The notes: generated from the letters alone by a model not told the origin. Positions 27,109 through 36,693 are shown, numbered from the stretch's first letter. The stretch is DNA of 64,000 nucleotides from Rhodopseudomonas telluris (GCF_042432815.1 NZ_JBHLWM010000005.1:62001-126000); one strand, 5' to 3'. Numbers and translations: made by a program.

Positions 27109-28178
27109 GCTTGCGGTTCCCCTTCGAGGCGGACGCGCTGGCCCTCCTTAAGTTGATGCACCCCCGCTCTCGCCACGCGCTCGCCCGCGTTGATTCCTTC
27201 GGTCACCTCGACCGAACCGTCGTCGCTCTGCGCGACTTGCACCTTGCGCTTGTGGACCGACTTGGTGGCCGGATCGATCACCCAGACGCTGGACTGACCA
27301 TTCTCGGTCAGGATCGCCGTCGCCGGCAGCAGATAGCCGCGCCGCGGTTTGCCGGGGATCAGCGTGGTGATGGTCGAGCCGAGCCGGAATGTGTCAGGTG
27401 GCGATATCAGGGTGATACGAACGCGGCGCGTACGGGTGACGGGGTCCGCCTGCGGCGCAACTTCGCGCACTTTGCCTCCGGTCTGGATCTGCTGATCGAG
27501 CTGCAGCTTCACCGTCAGCGGCGTGCCGATCTTGAGCATGCCGGCGAGTTCGTCCGCGACGTCGATCACCGCCTCGCGGATATCCGGTCTTGCGACCGTC
27601 ACCACCGTCTGACCGGGATTGACGATCTGGCCGACCTGCACGCTGACCGCCGTGACGACGCCGGCGTACTCTGCTTCGAGCTTGGTGTAGCTGAGCTGCT
27701 CGCGCGCCTTGGTCAGATTGGATTGCGCGCGCGTCACCGCGGCCTGCGCGGCCGCACTGCTCTGCTCGGCGGAGTCGAGCGTCGCCTTGGTGGTAGCTCC
27801 GGACTCGATCAGCGTGCGCTGGCGATCGGCCGTCGCGCTGGCATTGGCAAACTGACCTTGCGCGGTCGACAGATCGGCCAGCGCCGATCGCACCGACAAT
27901 TCGGCCGCAAACGGATCGACCGCCGCGAGCAGTTGGCCCTTTTCGACCGTGTCGCCGATGTTGACCGGCCGGGCGATCAGGCGCCCCAGCATGCGGAATC
28001 CGTAATCGGTCCTGAACTGCGGCTCGACGGTGCCGACCACCGCAAGGCTGGTCGCCTCCAGCGGTGCGACCACCGTCGAGAGCACCGGCCGGATCGGCTC
28101 CGGATGCTCAGCCTTCTTGCCGCAGCCGGCGACCAGCACACAGGCGACGGCGACGCCGACTATTCGAAGCGTCGTCAT
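27105..28178 (-). CDS. efflux periplasmic adaptor, lipoprotein (second of two)
   Basis: Membrane fusion protein of 357 aa. The signal ends in the lipobox VAGC ('CVLVAGCGKKAEH'), predicting a lipid anchor. Biotinyl/lipoyl halves ('RPVNIGDTVEKGQLLAAVDP' and 'EYAGVVTAVSVQVGQIVNPG') flank an alpha-hairpin rich in Ala, Gln and Ser; the beta-barrel and a C-terminal domain with 'EGINAGERVARAGVHQLKEGQ' follow. ATGA overlaps join it to both the first adaptor and the pump. It differs clearly from the first adaptor, so this is not a recent tandem duplication. Confidence 0.92.
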   Translation of the reverse strand: MTTLRIVGVAVACVLVAGCGKKAEHPEPIRPVLSTVVAPLEATSLAVVGTVEPQFRTDYGFRMLGRLIARPVNIGDTVEKGQLLAAVDPFAAELSVRSALADLSTAQGQFANASATADRQRTLIESGATTKATLDSAEQSSAAAQAAVTRAQSNLTKAREQLSYTKLEAEYAGVVTAVSVQVGQIVNPGQTVVTVARPDIREAVIDVADELAGMLKIGTPLTVKLQLDQQIQTGGKVREVAPQADPVTRTRRVRITLISPPDTFRLGSTITTLIPGKPRRGYLLPATAILTENGQSSVWVIDPATKSVHKRKVQVAQSDDGSVEVTEGINAGERVARAGVHQLKEGQRVRLEGEPQA

Positions 28179-29254
28179 GCGTTCACCCCGTCGTAGGTGA
28201 CGACTTGAGCCGGGCGCAGCAGTTTGCCGCCCTCCGTCACGACGCGGTCACCGGGCGCCAGACCATTGGCGACAACAACCGAATTGGTCTCGTATGTCTG
28301 AACGACGATGCTCTTCAAAGACACCGCGTGGCTCTGCGGATCCACCACCCAGACGGCGGGTCCATTGGCATCCGAGGTCAAAGCGCTCCAGGGAACGACG
28401 ATCCGCTGGACCGGCTTGCTTCGCCCTTCCGCAACGACCACGCTGCCGAGCGTCATCGCCGGGGGCGGATCGATGATCGACATCTTGACGCGCACCGAGC
28501 CGCTTTTCGGGTCGACGGTCGGCGAGATCTCGCGCGGCGTCGCCATCGCGGTGACGGACGGATCGGACAGCAGCGTCAGTTTGGCGCTTCGCCCCTCCCA
28601 CGGCGTCAGGAAGATCGACTCGTAGACGTCGATCACGGCATCCCGCGCGCCATCCTCGGCCAGCGTGTAAGCCGATTGAGCCGCCTGGGCGACCTGACCA
28701 ACTTCGATGTTGCGGGCAGTGATGATGCCGGAGGCGCTAGCGCGCAGCTCGGTGTAGCTCAAGGCGTCGGTTGCATTGCCGAGCTGCGCCTTGGCGGTCT
28801 CCAGAGAGCCCTCGGCGGTGCGCAGCGACTCCTGCGCCTGGTCGAATGCGACGCGGGTGGTGAAGCCCTTGTCGATCAGCGATTTCTGGCGCTCGAAATT
28901 GGCTTTCGCGACCCGCAGCTGCGCCTCGGCCGCAGCGACCGCAGCCTGAGACCCGGCGAGATCTGCCTGTTGTTCGGTGGGATCGATCCGCGCCAGCACG
29001 TCTCCGGCGTTCACATGGGCCCCGACGTCGACCAGCCGCTCGGTTACCCGACCGCTGACCCGGAACGACAATTCAGTGCTGACCCGCGCCTGCACGTCGC
29101 CCGTCAGCCGGATGACGGTTTGCCAGGGCTGCAGCTGGACCACTTCGGTCTTGACCAGCATGTGCTGGCGCGCGGGCTGGGATTTTTCGCCCCCGCAGCC
29201 CGCCAGGCTCAACGCGAGAAGCGCCAGCAGGATGATCCGGAACGAAGAGAGCAT
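28175..29254 (-). CDS. efflux periplasmic adaptor, lipoprotein (first of two)
   Basis: Membrane fusion protein of about 359 aa and first gene of the efflux operon. Lipobox LAGC in 'LLALSLAGCGGEKSQ'. Lipoyl halves 'VDVGAHVNAGDVLARIDPTE' and 'RASASGIITARNIEVGQVAQ' bracket a long alpha-hairpin; a beta-barrel follows. The likely start is ATG 29254 (or 29269, MGRFCM); more upstream in-frame codons would run through the operator at 29296-29319. Its stop overlaps the start of the second adaptor by four bases. Probably repressed by the divergent TetR. Confidence 0.9.
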   Translation of the reverse strand: MLSSFRIILLALLALSLAGCGGEKSQPARQHMLVKTEVVQLQPWQTVIRLTGDVQARVSTELSFRVSGRVTERLVDVGAHVNAGDVLARIDPTEQQADLAGSQAAVAAAEAQLRVAKANFERQKSLIDKGFTTRVAFDQAQESLRTAEGSLETAKAQLGNATDALSYTELRASASGIITARNIEVGQVAQAAQSAYTLAEDGARDAVIDVYESIFLTPWEGRSAKLTLLSDPSVTAMATPREISPTVDPKSGSVRVKMSIIDPPPAMTLGSVVVAEGRSKPVQRIVVPWSALTSDANGPAVWVVDPQSHAVSLKSIVVQTYETNSVVVANGLAPGDRVVTEGGKLLRPAQVVTYDGVNA

Positions 29255-29292
29255 GCAAAAACGACCCATTCCATCAATCGGCCCGCCCTCAG

Positions 29293-29322
29293 TATTATTG
29301 ACTGACTCGGAAGTCAATAGTA
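29293..29322. promoter_or_regulatory. TetR-type operator with overlapping divergent promoters
   Basis: Inverted repeat TATTGACT (29296-29303) and AGTCAATA (29312-29319), perfect over 8 bp. Each arm contains a TTGACT that can serve as a -35 box: on the + strand TTGACT 29298-29303, 17 bases, then TATGGT 29321-29326; on the - strand TTGACT 29317-29312 followed after 17 bases by TACTGA. A repressor bound here would block both directions. Confidence 0.7.
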
Positions 29323-29345
29323 TGGTCCGACAACTGGAGTTCGTA

Positions 29346-29981
29346 ATGCCTTCCGAAGTCAAAACGCGCAGAAGACGCAAAGCCGAGCGCCCCGCCGAGA
29401 TTCTGGACGCAGCGTTCGAAGAATTTGTGCAGCACGGCTATTCGGCCACCCGCCTCGAAGACGTGGCGGCTCGAGCCGGTGTGACCAAGGGCACAGTCTA
29501 TTTTTATTTCGACGCCAAGGAGCGCGTGTTCGAGGAGATGGTCCGGCATAAGTCGCAGACCTTCCTTCCCGATCTGGCGAATTACGTATCCACCCTGCAG
29601 GGCTCCTACACCGAGCGGTTGCGCGCGCTGATGGCCTTCACCTACGGCCATATCGCTGACAATCGCGAATCCCGCGAAGTCCTGCGATTCCTCATCTCAG
29701 AGGGCGGGCGTTTTCCCGAGTTGGTCGACCGTCACTACGACGAATTCGTCTTGCCGATGTTGGAGCAATTCAAAACGGTGATCGACGGAGGCGTCGCCGC
29801 AGGCGAATTCCGGCCCACGCCGGCGACGGAATTCATCGAGATGATTATGAGCCCCTCGCTGTTGGTCTGCCTGTGGTCGATGCTGTTCGGAACTCGCAAG
29901 CAGTTCGAGATCGGCAGATTCACGGAAGCCAGCGTCGATCTGGTGCTGTACGGCATTTCGAATCACGCTTCATCGAAATAG
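29346..29981 (+). CDS. TetR/AcrR-family repressor of the two-adaptor efflux operon
   Basis: Regulator of 211 aa. The HTH reads 'RLEDVAARAGVTKGTVYFYFDAKERVF', preceded by 'AEILDAAFEEFVQHGYSA'; the C-terminal domain matches the AcrR-like 'TetR_C' type with 'SREVLRFLISEGGRFPELVDRHYDE'. GGAG six bases before ATG 29346 decides the start; the earlier ATG 29322 falls within the presumed -10 box. Divergent from the first adaptor gene, with the operator in the 91-base gap. Confidence 0.9.
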   Translation: MPSEVKTRRRRKAERPAEILDAAFEEFVQHGYSATRLEDVAARAGVTKGTVYFYFDAKERVFEEMVRHKSQTFLPDLANYVSTLQGSYTERLRALMAFTYGHIADNRESREVLRFLISEGGRFPELVDRHYDEFVLPMLEQFKTVIDGGVAAGEFRPTPATEFIEMIMSPSLLVCLWSMLFGTRKQFEIGRFTEASVDLVLYGISNHASSK

Positions 29982-30097
29982 CTGGCGGTTCCTGTAACCA
30001 CCCTCCGGTGCATAACGGCGAGCAATCCCCTCTGCACGCTCGACGGGGTAGCTTCGGATTGTTAAGCCCCCTCCTCCGAAAGGAGAGTCGGGCCGAC

Positions 30098-31621
30098 ATG
30101 ACCGTTGCGATCGAGATGGGGCAAACCAGCGGCGGCGGCGCGGCGACTCTCGATCTCGAGGAATTGCTGGCCACCCGTCTGCTGGTGCAGGGCAATTCCG
30201 GCTCCGGCAAGTCCCATCTGCTGCGCCGCCTGCTGGAGCAGAGCGCGCCCTGGGTGCAGCAGGCGATCATCGATCCCGAGGGCGACTTCGTTACCCTGGC
30301 CGAGCGCTTCGGCCATCTCGTCATCGACGCCGAGGACCACACCGAGCGCGGCCTGCAGGTCGCGGGCGAGCGCGCCCGCATGCATCGTGTGTCCGCCGTC
30401 CTCAATCTCGAAGGCCTCGACGCCGAAAATCAGATGCGCCGCGCCGCTGCGTTTCTCGACGGCATGTTCAACACCGCGCGCGATCATTGGTACCCCATGC
30501 TCGTGGTGGTCGATGAGGCGCAATTGTTCGCGCCCGCCGTCGCCGGTGAAGTGTCGGACGATGCGCGAAAGCTGTCGCTCGGCGCGATGACCAATCTGAT
30601 GTGCCGCGGCCGCAAGCGCGGTTTGGCCGGCGTGATCGCCACGCAGCGGCTCGCCAAGCTCGCCAAGAACGTCGCGGCCGAGGCCTCGAACTTCCTGATG
30701 GGCCGCACATTCCTCGACATCGACATGGCGCGCGCGGCCGATCTGCTCGGCATGGAGCGTCGGCAGGCCGAAGCGTTTCGCGATCTCGAGCGCGGTCAGT
30801 TCATGGCGCTCGGCCCGGCCCTCTCCCGCCGCCCGCTCGGCCTGCGCATCGGACCGACCGAAACGCATCCGCGCAACGCCTCGCCGAAATTGATGCCGCT
30901 GCCGGAAGCCGCGCTGGAAGACGCCCGCGCCGTCATCCTCGCCGCCCCGCCGCCCGACGCCGCGATCACGCGGCCGCAGCGCCGGCAGCCGGCGCCCGAC
31001 CTGCTCAGCCAGCTGATGGCGGCGAAGTCGGCCGCGCTCGAGGCTCGTCCCGAGTCGGAAGCCGCGCCGCTGACCGATGAGCAACTCGCCGAGCGGCGCG
31101 AGCGGCTCGACCGCATCCTGCGCGCGATCCTCGCCGAGCCCGATGCCGGCTTCCGCGCGATCGGCGTGCTGTATCAGGAATTCATCGTGCGCTGCCGGAT
31201 CGAAGGCCTGGCTGCAACGATCCCCGACATGGTCGAGTTTCGCCGGATGCTGACGCATGCGCGCGCCGGCCTCACGGCCGAGATGGCGGCCGACGACGGC
31301 TGGCAGGACGTGACGCTGCGCGCCAGCATCCTGCCCGACGACATGCAGGGCGTGTTCATGATGATCGCGCGCGCCGCCAAGGAAGGCTGGCCCTGCCCCG
31401 GCGACGCGGCGATTGCCCGCGCCTACGGCACGCACTCGCTACGCCGCGCGCGCCGGCTGCTGACCTATATCGAAGAACAAGGCCTGATCGTCTGCCAGTT
31501 TGACGGCACCGGCCGCCGCATCGTCACGCTCGTCGAACTCGCCTGGGCCACTGCGCCGGGCGACCCGAATGCGGCCGAGGAGATGCCGGTCGACGACGAA
31601 GTCCGCGCCGCCTCCGCCTGA
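30098..31621 (+). CDS. HerA-like ATP-binding protein (DUF87/DUF853-type)
   Basis: Predicted hexameric P-loop ATPase of 507 aa. Walker A is 'LLVQGNSGSGKSHLLRR' (about residues 27-43), Walker B 'MLVVVDEAQLF' (about 137-147), and a sensor-like 'GVIATQRLAKLAKNV'; the pattern is that of HerA/FtsK translocases acting on DNA. The C-terminal 200 residues are Ala/Glu-rich then partly globular, and end with a winged-helix-like segment 'YGTHSLRRARRLLTYIEEQGLIV'. AGGAG before the start is partly paired in a small hairpin (CTCCT-ccgaa-AGGAG). No nuclease, methyltransferase or Sir2 partner is adjacent, so a defence role is not supported. It stands alone on the + strand. Confidence 0.82.
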   Translation: MTVAIEMGQTSGGGAATLDLEELLATRLLVQGNSGSGKSHLLRRLLEQSAPWVQQAIIDPEGDFVTLAERFGHLVIDAEDHTERGLQVAGERARMHRVSAVLNLEGLDAENQMRRAAAFLDGMFNTARDHWYPMLVVVDEAQLFAPAVAGEVSDDARKLSLGAMTNLMCRGRKRGLAGVIATQRLAKLAKNVAAEASNFLMGRTFLDIDMARAADLLGMERRQAEAFRDLERGQFMALGPALSRRPLGLRIGPTETHPRNASPKLMPLPEAALEDARAVILAAPPPDAAITRPQRRQPAPDLLSQLMAAKSAALEARPESEAAPLTDEQLAERRERLDRILRAILAEPDAGFRAIGVLYQEFIVRCRIEGLAATIPDMVEFRRMLTHARAGLTAEMAADDGWQDVTLRASILPDDMQGVFMMIARAAKEGWPCPGDAAIARAYGTHSLRRARRLLTYIEEQGLIVCQFDGTGRRIVTLVELAWATAPGDPNAAEEMPVDDEVRAASA

Positions 31622-31716
31622 GCCTCGTATCCGCAACGGTCAGAAAACGGTTCAAGTCGCCGCGCCGATTTGCGATACCGGGTGGCACTCGCATGTTGCC
31701 TGCCAGGAGGATCGCC

Positions 31717-32826
<1,110 letters not shown>

Positions 32827-32843
32827 GCACGTCCTATCGACGT

Positions 32844-32995
32844 GTCATTCCGGGATGCGCGCCCTTGGCGCGCAGACCCGGAATCCATAGCCCCTGGACT
32901 CGCGGTGAAGCACCGCGGTGCCCCCATCGCGTAGTAATAGCTGACACCTGGGGTTATGGATTCCGGGTTCGCGCTGCGCGCGCCCCGGACTGACG
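32844..32995. repeat. long palindromic intergenic repeat, family 2
   Basis: About 150 bp with inverted halves: CCCGGAATCCATA near 32878 and TATGGATTCCGGG near 32955, extended by partly matching CCCCTGG/CCTGGGG segments, and outer ends GTCATTCCGGG / CCCCGGACTGAC. Located between the convergent dehydrogenase and pqqE genes; no gene inside. Confidence 0.7.
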
Positions 32996-33017
32996 GGGTG
33001 AGGTCGTGCTCACACTC

Positions 33018-34190
33018 TTATGTCTCCGCCGTGCCACCCGCGAAGTTGCGGTACACGAACCTGTCCCCACCGCCCTCCGCTTCCGCCTCCGCGGTCTTGA
33101 AGATCCGCTCGTGCAGCGGCGATAGCGCGCAGGCCGGATCGGTCGCCGCGGCGGCGCCGGCCAGCGCGAAGGCCTGGCAGCGGCAGCCACCGAAATCCAC
33201 TTCCTTGAAGGCGCAGCTCGCGCACGGCTCCTGCATCCAGCCCGTGCCGCGATAACGATTGAGCGCCTCTGAATCCCGCCAGATTTCAGCAATCGACGTT
33301 CCATCGCGAACGGAATCGAACGCCAGCCCGGTGATCGTCTCGGCGGCGTGGCACGGCAGCACCTTGCCGCTCGGCGAGATGTTGAAAAACTGCCGGCCCC
33401 AGCCGCCCATGCAGGTCTTCGGCCGCAGCGCGTAGTAATCCGGCACGACGTAGTCGATCGCCAGCACACCCTTGAGTCGCTCGCGTGCAGCCTCGACCAG
33501 CGCGGTGCAGTCTTCGATCTGTTGCAGCGTCGGCATCAGCGCGGCGCGGTTCTTCAGTGCCCAGCCGTAATACTGCACGTTGGCGACTTCGAGCCGGTCG
33601 GCATCGAGCGCCACGGCCATCTCGATAATGTTCGGCAACTGGTGCAGGTTCTGCCGATGCATCACCGCATTGACGGTCAGCGGCAGATCGAGCTCGCGAG
33701 TCCAGCGCGCGACCTCCAGTTTCTTGGCATGGCCATTGGCATAGCCGCCGACGCGATCTGCCAGCAGCGGTTCGTTGCCCTGGAAGCTGATCTGGACATG
33801 GCACAAGCCGGCATCGGCCAGCGCGGCCAGCCGCTCGCGCGTCAGCAGCACGGCGGAAGTGATCAGATTGGTGTAGAGGCCGAGGTCGCTGGCGTGCTGA
33901 ACGAGTTCGACCAGATCCTTGCGCGCGGTCGGCTCGCCGCCGGAGAAATGCACCTGCAGCACGCCGATCGCGGCGAGTTCGCTCAGCACGCGCTTCCATT
34001 CGTCGGTCGACAGCTCCGCACTCCCGCGCTCCAGCTCGACCGGGTTGGAGCAGTACGGGCATTGCAGCGGGCAGCGGTGCGTCAGCTCGAGCAGCACCGC
34101 CAGCGGAATGCCGTAGCTCTCCGCGACGCTGCCGGGCTTATCCAACACCGCGGCGTCAGCCGACGCTTTTGAAAGCACGCTATCGCTCAT
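33018..34190 (-). CDS. pqqE: PqqA peptide cyclase (radical SAM)
   Basis: Radical SAM enzyme that forms the Glu-Tyr carbon-carbon bond in PqqA, with PqqD as peptide chaperone. 390 aa. The SAM cluster motif is 'CPLQCPYCSNP'; the SPASM region has Cys in 'TCMGGWGRQF', 'VLPCHAAE', 'EPCASCAFKEVDFGGCRCQAF', giving the auxiliary clusters. The ATG overlaps the pqqD stop (ATGA). It is the last gene of pqqABCDE, all read on the - strand. Confidence 0.96.
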   Translation of the reverse strand: MSDSVLSKASADAAVLDKPGSVAESYGIPLAVLLELTHRCPLQCPYCSNPVELERGSAELSTDEWKRVLSELAAIGVLQVHFSGGEPTARKDLVELVQHASDLGLYTNLITSAVLLTRERLAALADAGLCHVQISFQGNEPLLADRVGGYANGHAKKLEVARWTRELDLPLTVNAVMHRQNLHQLPNIIEMAVALDADRLEVANVQYYGWALKNRAALMPTLQQIEDCTALVEAARERLKGVLAIDYVVPDYYALRPKTCMGGWGRQFFNISPSGKVLPCHAAETITGLAFDSVRDGTSIAEIWRDSEALNRYRGTGWMQEPCASCAFKEVDFGGCRCQAFALAGAAAATDPACALSPLHERIFKTAEAEAEGGGDRFVYRNFAGGTAET

Positions 34191-34492
34191 GGCGCCGGCT
34201 CCCGCGCCTCGGCAATAAACCCCTTGTCGGCGAGGTCCTGCAGCATCGCCACGACGTCCGCGCCGATCTCGGTACGATCGGCCGTGTACTTGGCGGCGAG
34301 TTCATCGACGATGTCAGAGACGCTGCGCACGCCGTCGCACAGCTGCAGGATCTCGACCGCGATCTCGTCGGGGGCTAGCACGCGCTCCGGCGCCAGGATC
34401 ACCCAGCGCTGCCGCGTTTCGTCGAAGCGCAGCTTGGCGTGGCGCGGCAAGATTGGCCGGCTGCTTTCGGTGATGTCGACCTTGCGCGCCAT
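34187..34492 (-). CDS. pqqD: PQQ biosynthesis peptide chaperone PqqD
   Basis: Small protein of 101 aa that binds the PqqA peptide and presents it to PqqE (a RiPP recognition element). It shows the typical N-terminal 'PRHAKLRFDETRQRWVILAPERVL', followed by 'AVEILQLCDGVRSVSDIV', the winged-helix part. Separate from pqqC and pqqE, unlike the fused forms in some methylotrophs. Nine bases follow the pqqC stop. Confidence 0.95.
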   Translation of the reverse strand: MARKVDITESSRPILPRHAKLRFDETRQRWVILAPERVLAPDEIAVEILQLCDGVRSVSDIVDELAAKYTADRTEIGADVVAMLQDLADKGFIAEAREPAP

Positions 34493-34501
34493 CGCCCGCC
34501 C

Positions 34502-35266
34502 TCACCCGACCCGCGGCACGAAGGCGCCGGGCGGAATGTGCCCGTCCACATAGGCGTGATGCAACGCGTCGAGCTGCGCCCACAGCACGTTGGTCTTGAA
34601 AATCAGCGCGTTGCAGACTGCTTCGCGCTCCGCCGGAGTGGTCGCATGGCGCTTGACGTACTCAAGCGCGAAATCGGCGTCGCGTGGCGCCTGAGTCAGG
34701 CGACGCTTGAAGTAGCTCATGATATCCGGATTGACGAAGTCGTAATGCGCCAGCATGCCGGAGATACGCTCCTCGTGGAGGTTCGGCGCGAACAGCTCGG
34801 TCAACGACGACGCGATCGCCTCCAGCGGCGATCGATCCCTGACGAAATGCACGTAGGCATCGACCGCAAACCGCGTCGCCGGCAGAATGCCCTCGGTGGA
34901 TTCGACATAGGCGCTGTCGAGGCCGAGGCCTTCGGTGAGCTTCAGCCAGCGCTCGATGCCGCCTTCGCTGCCGAGATCGCCGTCGTGATCCTCGATCCGG
35001 TGCCGCCATTCGACGCGCGTCGCACGGTCGCGAAAGCGCGAGATCACCACCGCGTCCTTGATCGGGATCGTGCTCTGATAGTAGTAGCGATTCAGCGCCC
35101 AGGCCTGCACCTGCCCCTTGTTCAGCTTGCCGCCGTGCAGCAGGCGATGGAAGGGGTGCAGATTGTGATAGCGCGCCGCGCCGATCTGGCGCAGCGCCGC
35201 TTCGAGCTCGTCGGCGGTCTGTAGAGGCGCGGCGCCGTTGATCGAAAAAGCCGTCATCGCGTTCAC
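34502..35266 (-). CDS. pqqC: pyrroloquinoline-quinone synthase PqqC
   Basis: Cofactorless oxidase that closes and oxidises the last intermediate to PQQ. About 254 aa, all-helical. The family sequence 'YHNLHPFHRLLHGGKLNKGQ', 'WALNRYYYQSTIPIKDA', 'RIEDHDGDL' and 'SSLTELFAPNLHEERI' covers the active-site His, Tyr, Arg and Lys positions. GTG 35266 has GGAGG seven bases upstream and overlaps the pqqB stop; ATG 35257 is the alternative and removes three residues. Confidence 0.95.
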   Translation of the reverse strand: MNAMTAFSINGAAPLQTADELEAALRQIGAARYHNLHPFHRLLHGGKLNKGQVQAWALNRYYYQSTIPIKDAVVISRFRDRATRVEWRHRIEDHDGDLGSEGGIERWLKLTEGLGLDSAYVESTEGILPATRFAVDAYVHFVRDRSPLEAIASSLTELFAPNLHEERISGMLAHYDFVNPDIMSYFKRRLTQAPRDADFALEYVKRHATTPAEREAVCNALIFKTNVLWAQLDALHHAYVDGHIPPGAFVPRVG

Positions 35267-36189
35267 GGCGTCACCTCCATCCCGTCGGGCGGGATCGTCC
35301 AACCCGCTTGCTCCACGGCTTGACGCTCGGCGGACTCCGCCAGCAGTGCCGGGTTCGAGTTATTGATATGCACGAACAGCTTTTGCGCAATGCCGATGTC
35401 GCCGAGCGCGGCGATGGCACCATCGTTGCCCGCCATCGAAATATGGCCCATCGCCTGCCCGGTCTTGTGGCCGAGCCCTGCGGCGATCAGTTCGTCGTCA
35501 CGCCACACTGTGCCGTCGAACAGCACGAGGGCCGCGCCCGCGAGCCGCGCCTTGAGTTCCTCGGTCACCCGCGCGCAGGCGGTGAGGACGTGAACCGATG
35601 TGCCCGTCACCTTGTCGGTGATGGTCAGGCCGATCGTGTCGCCATCCCCCGCGTCGCCGCCGGGATGCACCTGACCTTCGAGATACCACGCACCCTTGCC
35701 AGGAACCACGAAGGCCGTGACGAGGAGGCCTGAGGGCGATCCGTCCGGCAGCGCGGGCTCGAACGGCTGATCGATGCCGATCGGCCGTCGCGGCACCAGC
35801 CGCTCATTCAGGACGTTGAAGATGCTGTTGGCCTTCAGGATCGCCAGAACCTTGGGATGTGCGTAGATGCTGAAAGGCGAGCCTTCGCGCATCGACAGCA
35901 GGCCGGCGACCGCGTCGACCTCGCCGTTGGTGAGAATGACGCCGGCGATCGGACTGTGGCGCAACGCGCCGTCGCGCGGATGCAGCTGCGGCGTCGCGAT
36001 CACCTGCTGGCGCAAATCCGGCGAGGCATTGATCAGGAACCAGTGCGCGCCATCGGCGCTGACCGCCACCGACGCCTGTGTCCGGCGCGCCGCCGGATCG
36101 GCGAATGCCTCACGGCACACCGGGCATCCGCAATTCCACTGCGGAACGCCACCTCCCGCTGCGGCGCCCAGCACGACGACGCGCATCAT
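35263..36189 (-). CDS. pqqB: PqqB, metallo-beta-lactamase-fold protein of PQQ biosynthesis
   Basis: 308 aa. PqqB is an iron hydroxylase of the metallo-beta-lactamase fold proposed to hydroxylate the tyrosine part of the PqqA-derived intermediate. Visible: N-terminal 'VVLGAAAGGGVPQWNCGCPVC', 'VILTNGEVDAVAGLLSMREG' and 'HINNSNPALLAESAERQAV'. Start ATG 36189 (or the next ATG at 36186). It follows pqqA after a terminator-like hairpin and overlaps pqqC by four bases. Confidence 0.95.
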   Translation of the reverse strand: MMRVVVLGAAAGGGVPQWNCGCPVCREAFADPAARRTQASVAVSADGAHWFLINASPDLRQQVIATPQLHPRDGALRHSPIAGVILTNGEVDAVAGLLSMREGSPFSIYAHPKVLAILKANSIFNVLNERLVPRRPIGIDQPFEPALPDGSPSGLLVTAFVVPGKGAWYLEGQVHPGGDAGDGDTIGLTITDKVTGTSVHVLTACARVTEELKARLAGAALVLFDGTVWRDDELIAAGLGHKTGQAMGHISMAGNDGAIAALGDIGIAQKLFVHINNSNPALLAESAERQAVEQAGWTIPPDGMEVTP

Positions 36190-36201
36190 TCAGTCCCCTC
36201 G

Positions 36202-36240
36202 CACAAAAAACAAAGCAGCCGGCGCAACACGCCGACTGCT
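36202..36240 (-). terminator. terminator-like attenuator between pqqA and pqqB
   Basis: Stem AGCAG-x-CGGCG / CGCCG-x-CTGCT with a 5-base loop, followed on the - strand by TTTGTTTTTTG. Partial termination here would give an abundant short pqqA message and a lesser pqqABCDE message, as is known for pqq operons elsewhere. Confidence 0.75.
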
Positions 36241-36268
36241 CGGAACTCAACAACCGCGCTGCGGCTGA

Positions 36269-36349
36269 TTACTTGCGCACCGCGCAGGCGTACATGTTGA
36301 TTTCCATGCCGACGGAGATTTCGACGATCGCAGGTTTCTTCCAGGCCAT
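36269..36349 (-). CDS. pqqA: PQQ precursor peptide PqqA
   Basis: 26-residue ribosomal precursor of pyrroloquinoline quinone. It begins MAWKKPAIVEISVGMEINMY, with the conserved Glu16 and Tyr20 that become the cofactor, three residues apart as in all PqqA peptides, and ends in a basic tail with Cys22 and Lys26. GGGAGG lies six bases upstream of ATG 36349. First gene of the pqq operon. Confidence 0.95.
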   Translation of the reverse strand: MAWKKPAIVEISVGMEINMYACAVRK

Positions 36350-36392
36350 GATGTCCTCCCGAGGATTGCAGAACTGATGTCGCAATAGATCG

Positions 36393-36421
36393 AAGATAGA
36401 GTCCGGACGAAACGCGCGCAA
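36393..36421 (-). promoter_or_regulatory. possible sigma-70 promoter of the pqq operon
   Basis: On the - strand TTGCGC (36421-36416) and TATCTT (36398-36393) are 17 bases apart, which places transcription start about 35-40 bases before pqqA. The match to consensus is moderate and other choices exist. Confidence 0.35.
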
Positions 36422-36693
36422 GCATCGCGTGGTTGCGAACCCACGCATCACTTGAAGGTGAGCAGTCGCAGCAAATTTCTGCTGCGACGCAAGATCAGTT
36501 GTTGCACGTACGCTGGAGTTATTAGTTGGCAGGCGTCTTTCGCTCTGCAGAGCGAGTTCAAAACAGTCCTACGTCTCCGCGAGCGGGCAAAACCCGGCCA
36601 AAACCCCCTCCGCCCACCGATCCATTGCTGGCATGCCACAGCTCTCTCGCGGGAGTTCGACATCTCGCAGAAGCGAAATCGCGCCCTTGACCC

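Noticed and set aside
24058..27156. Open reading frame of over 1000 codons on the + strand
   Set aside because: It is antisense to the RND pump gene, made of Arg/His/Asp-rich low-complexity sequence with no motif; a result of high GC and codon bias.
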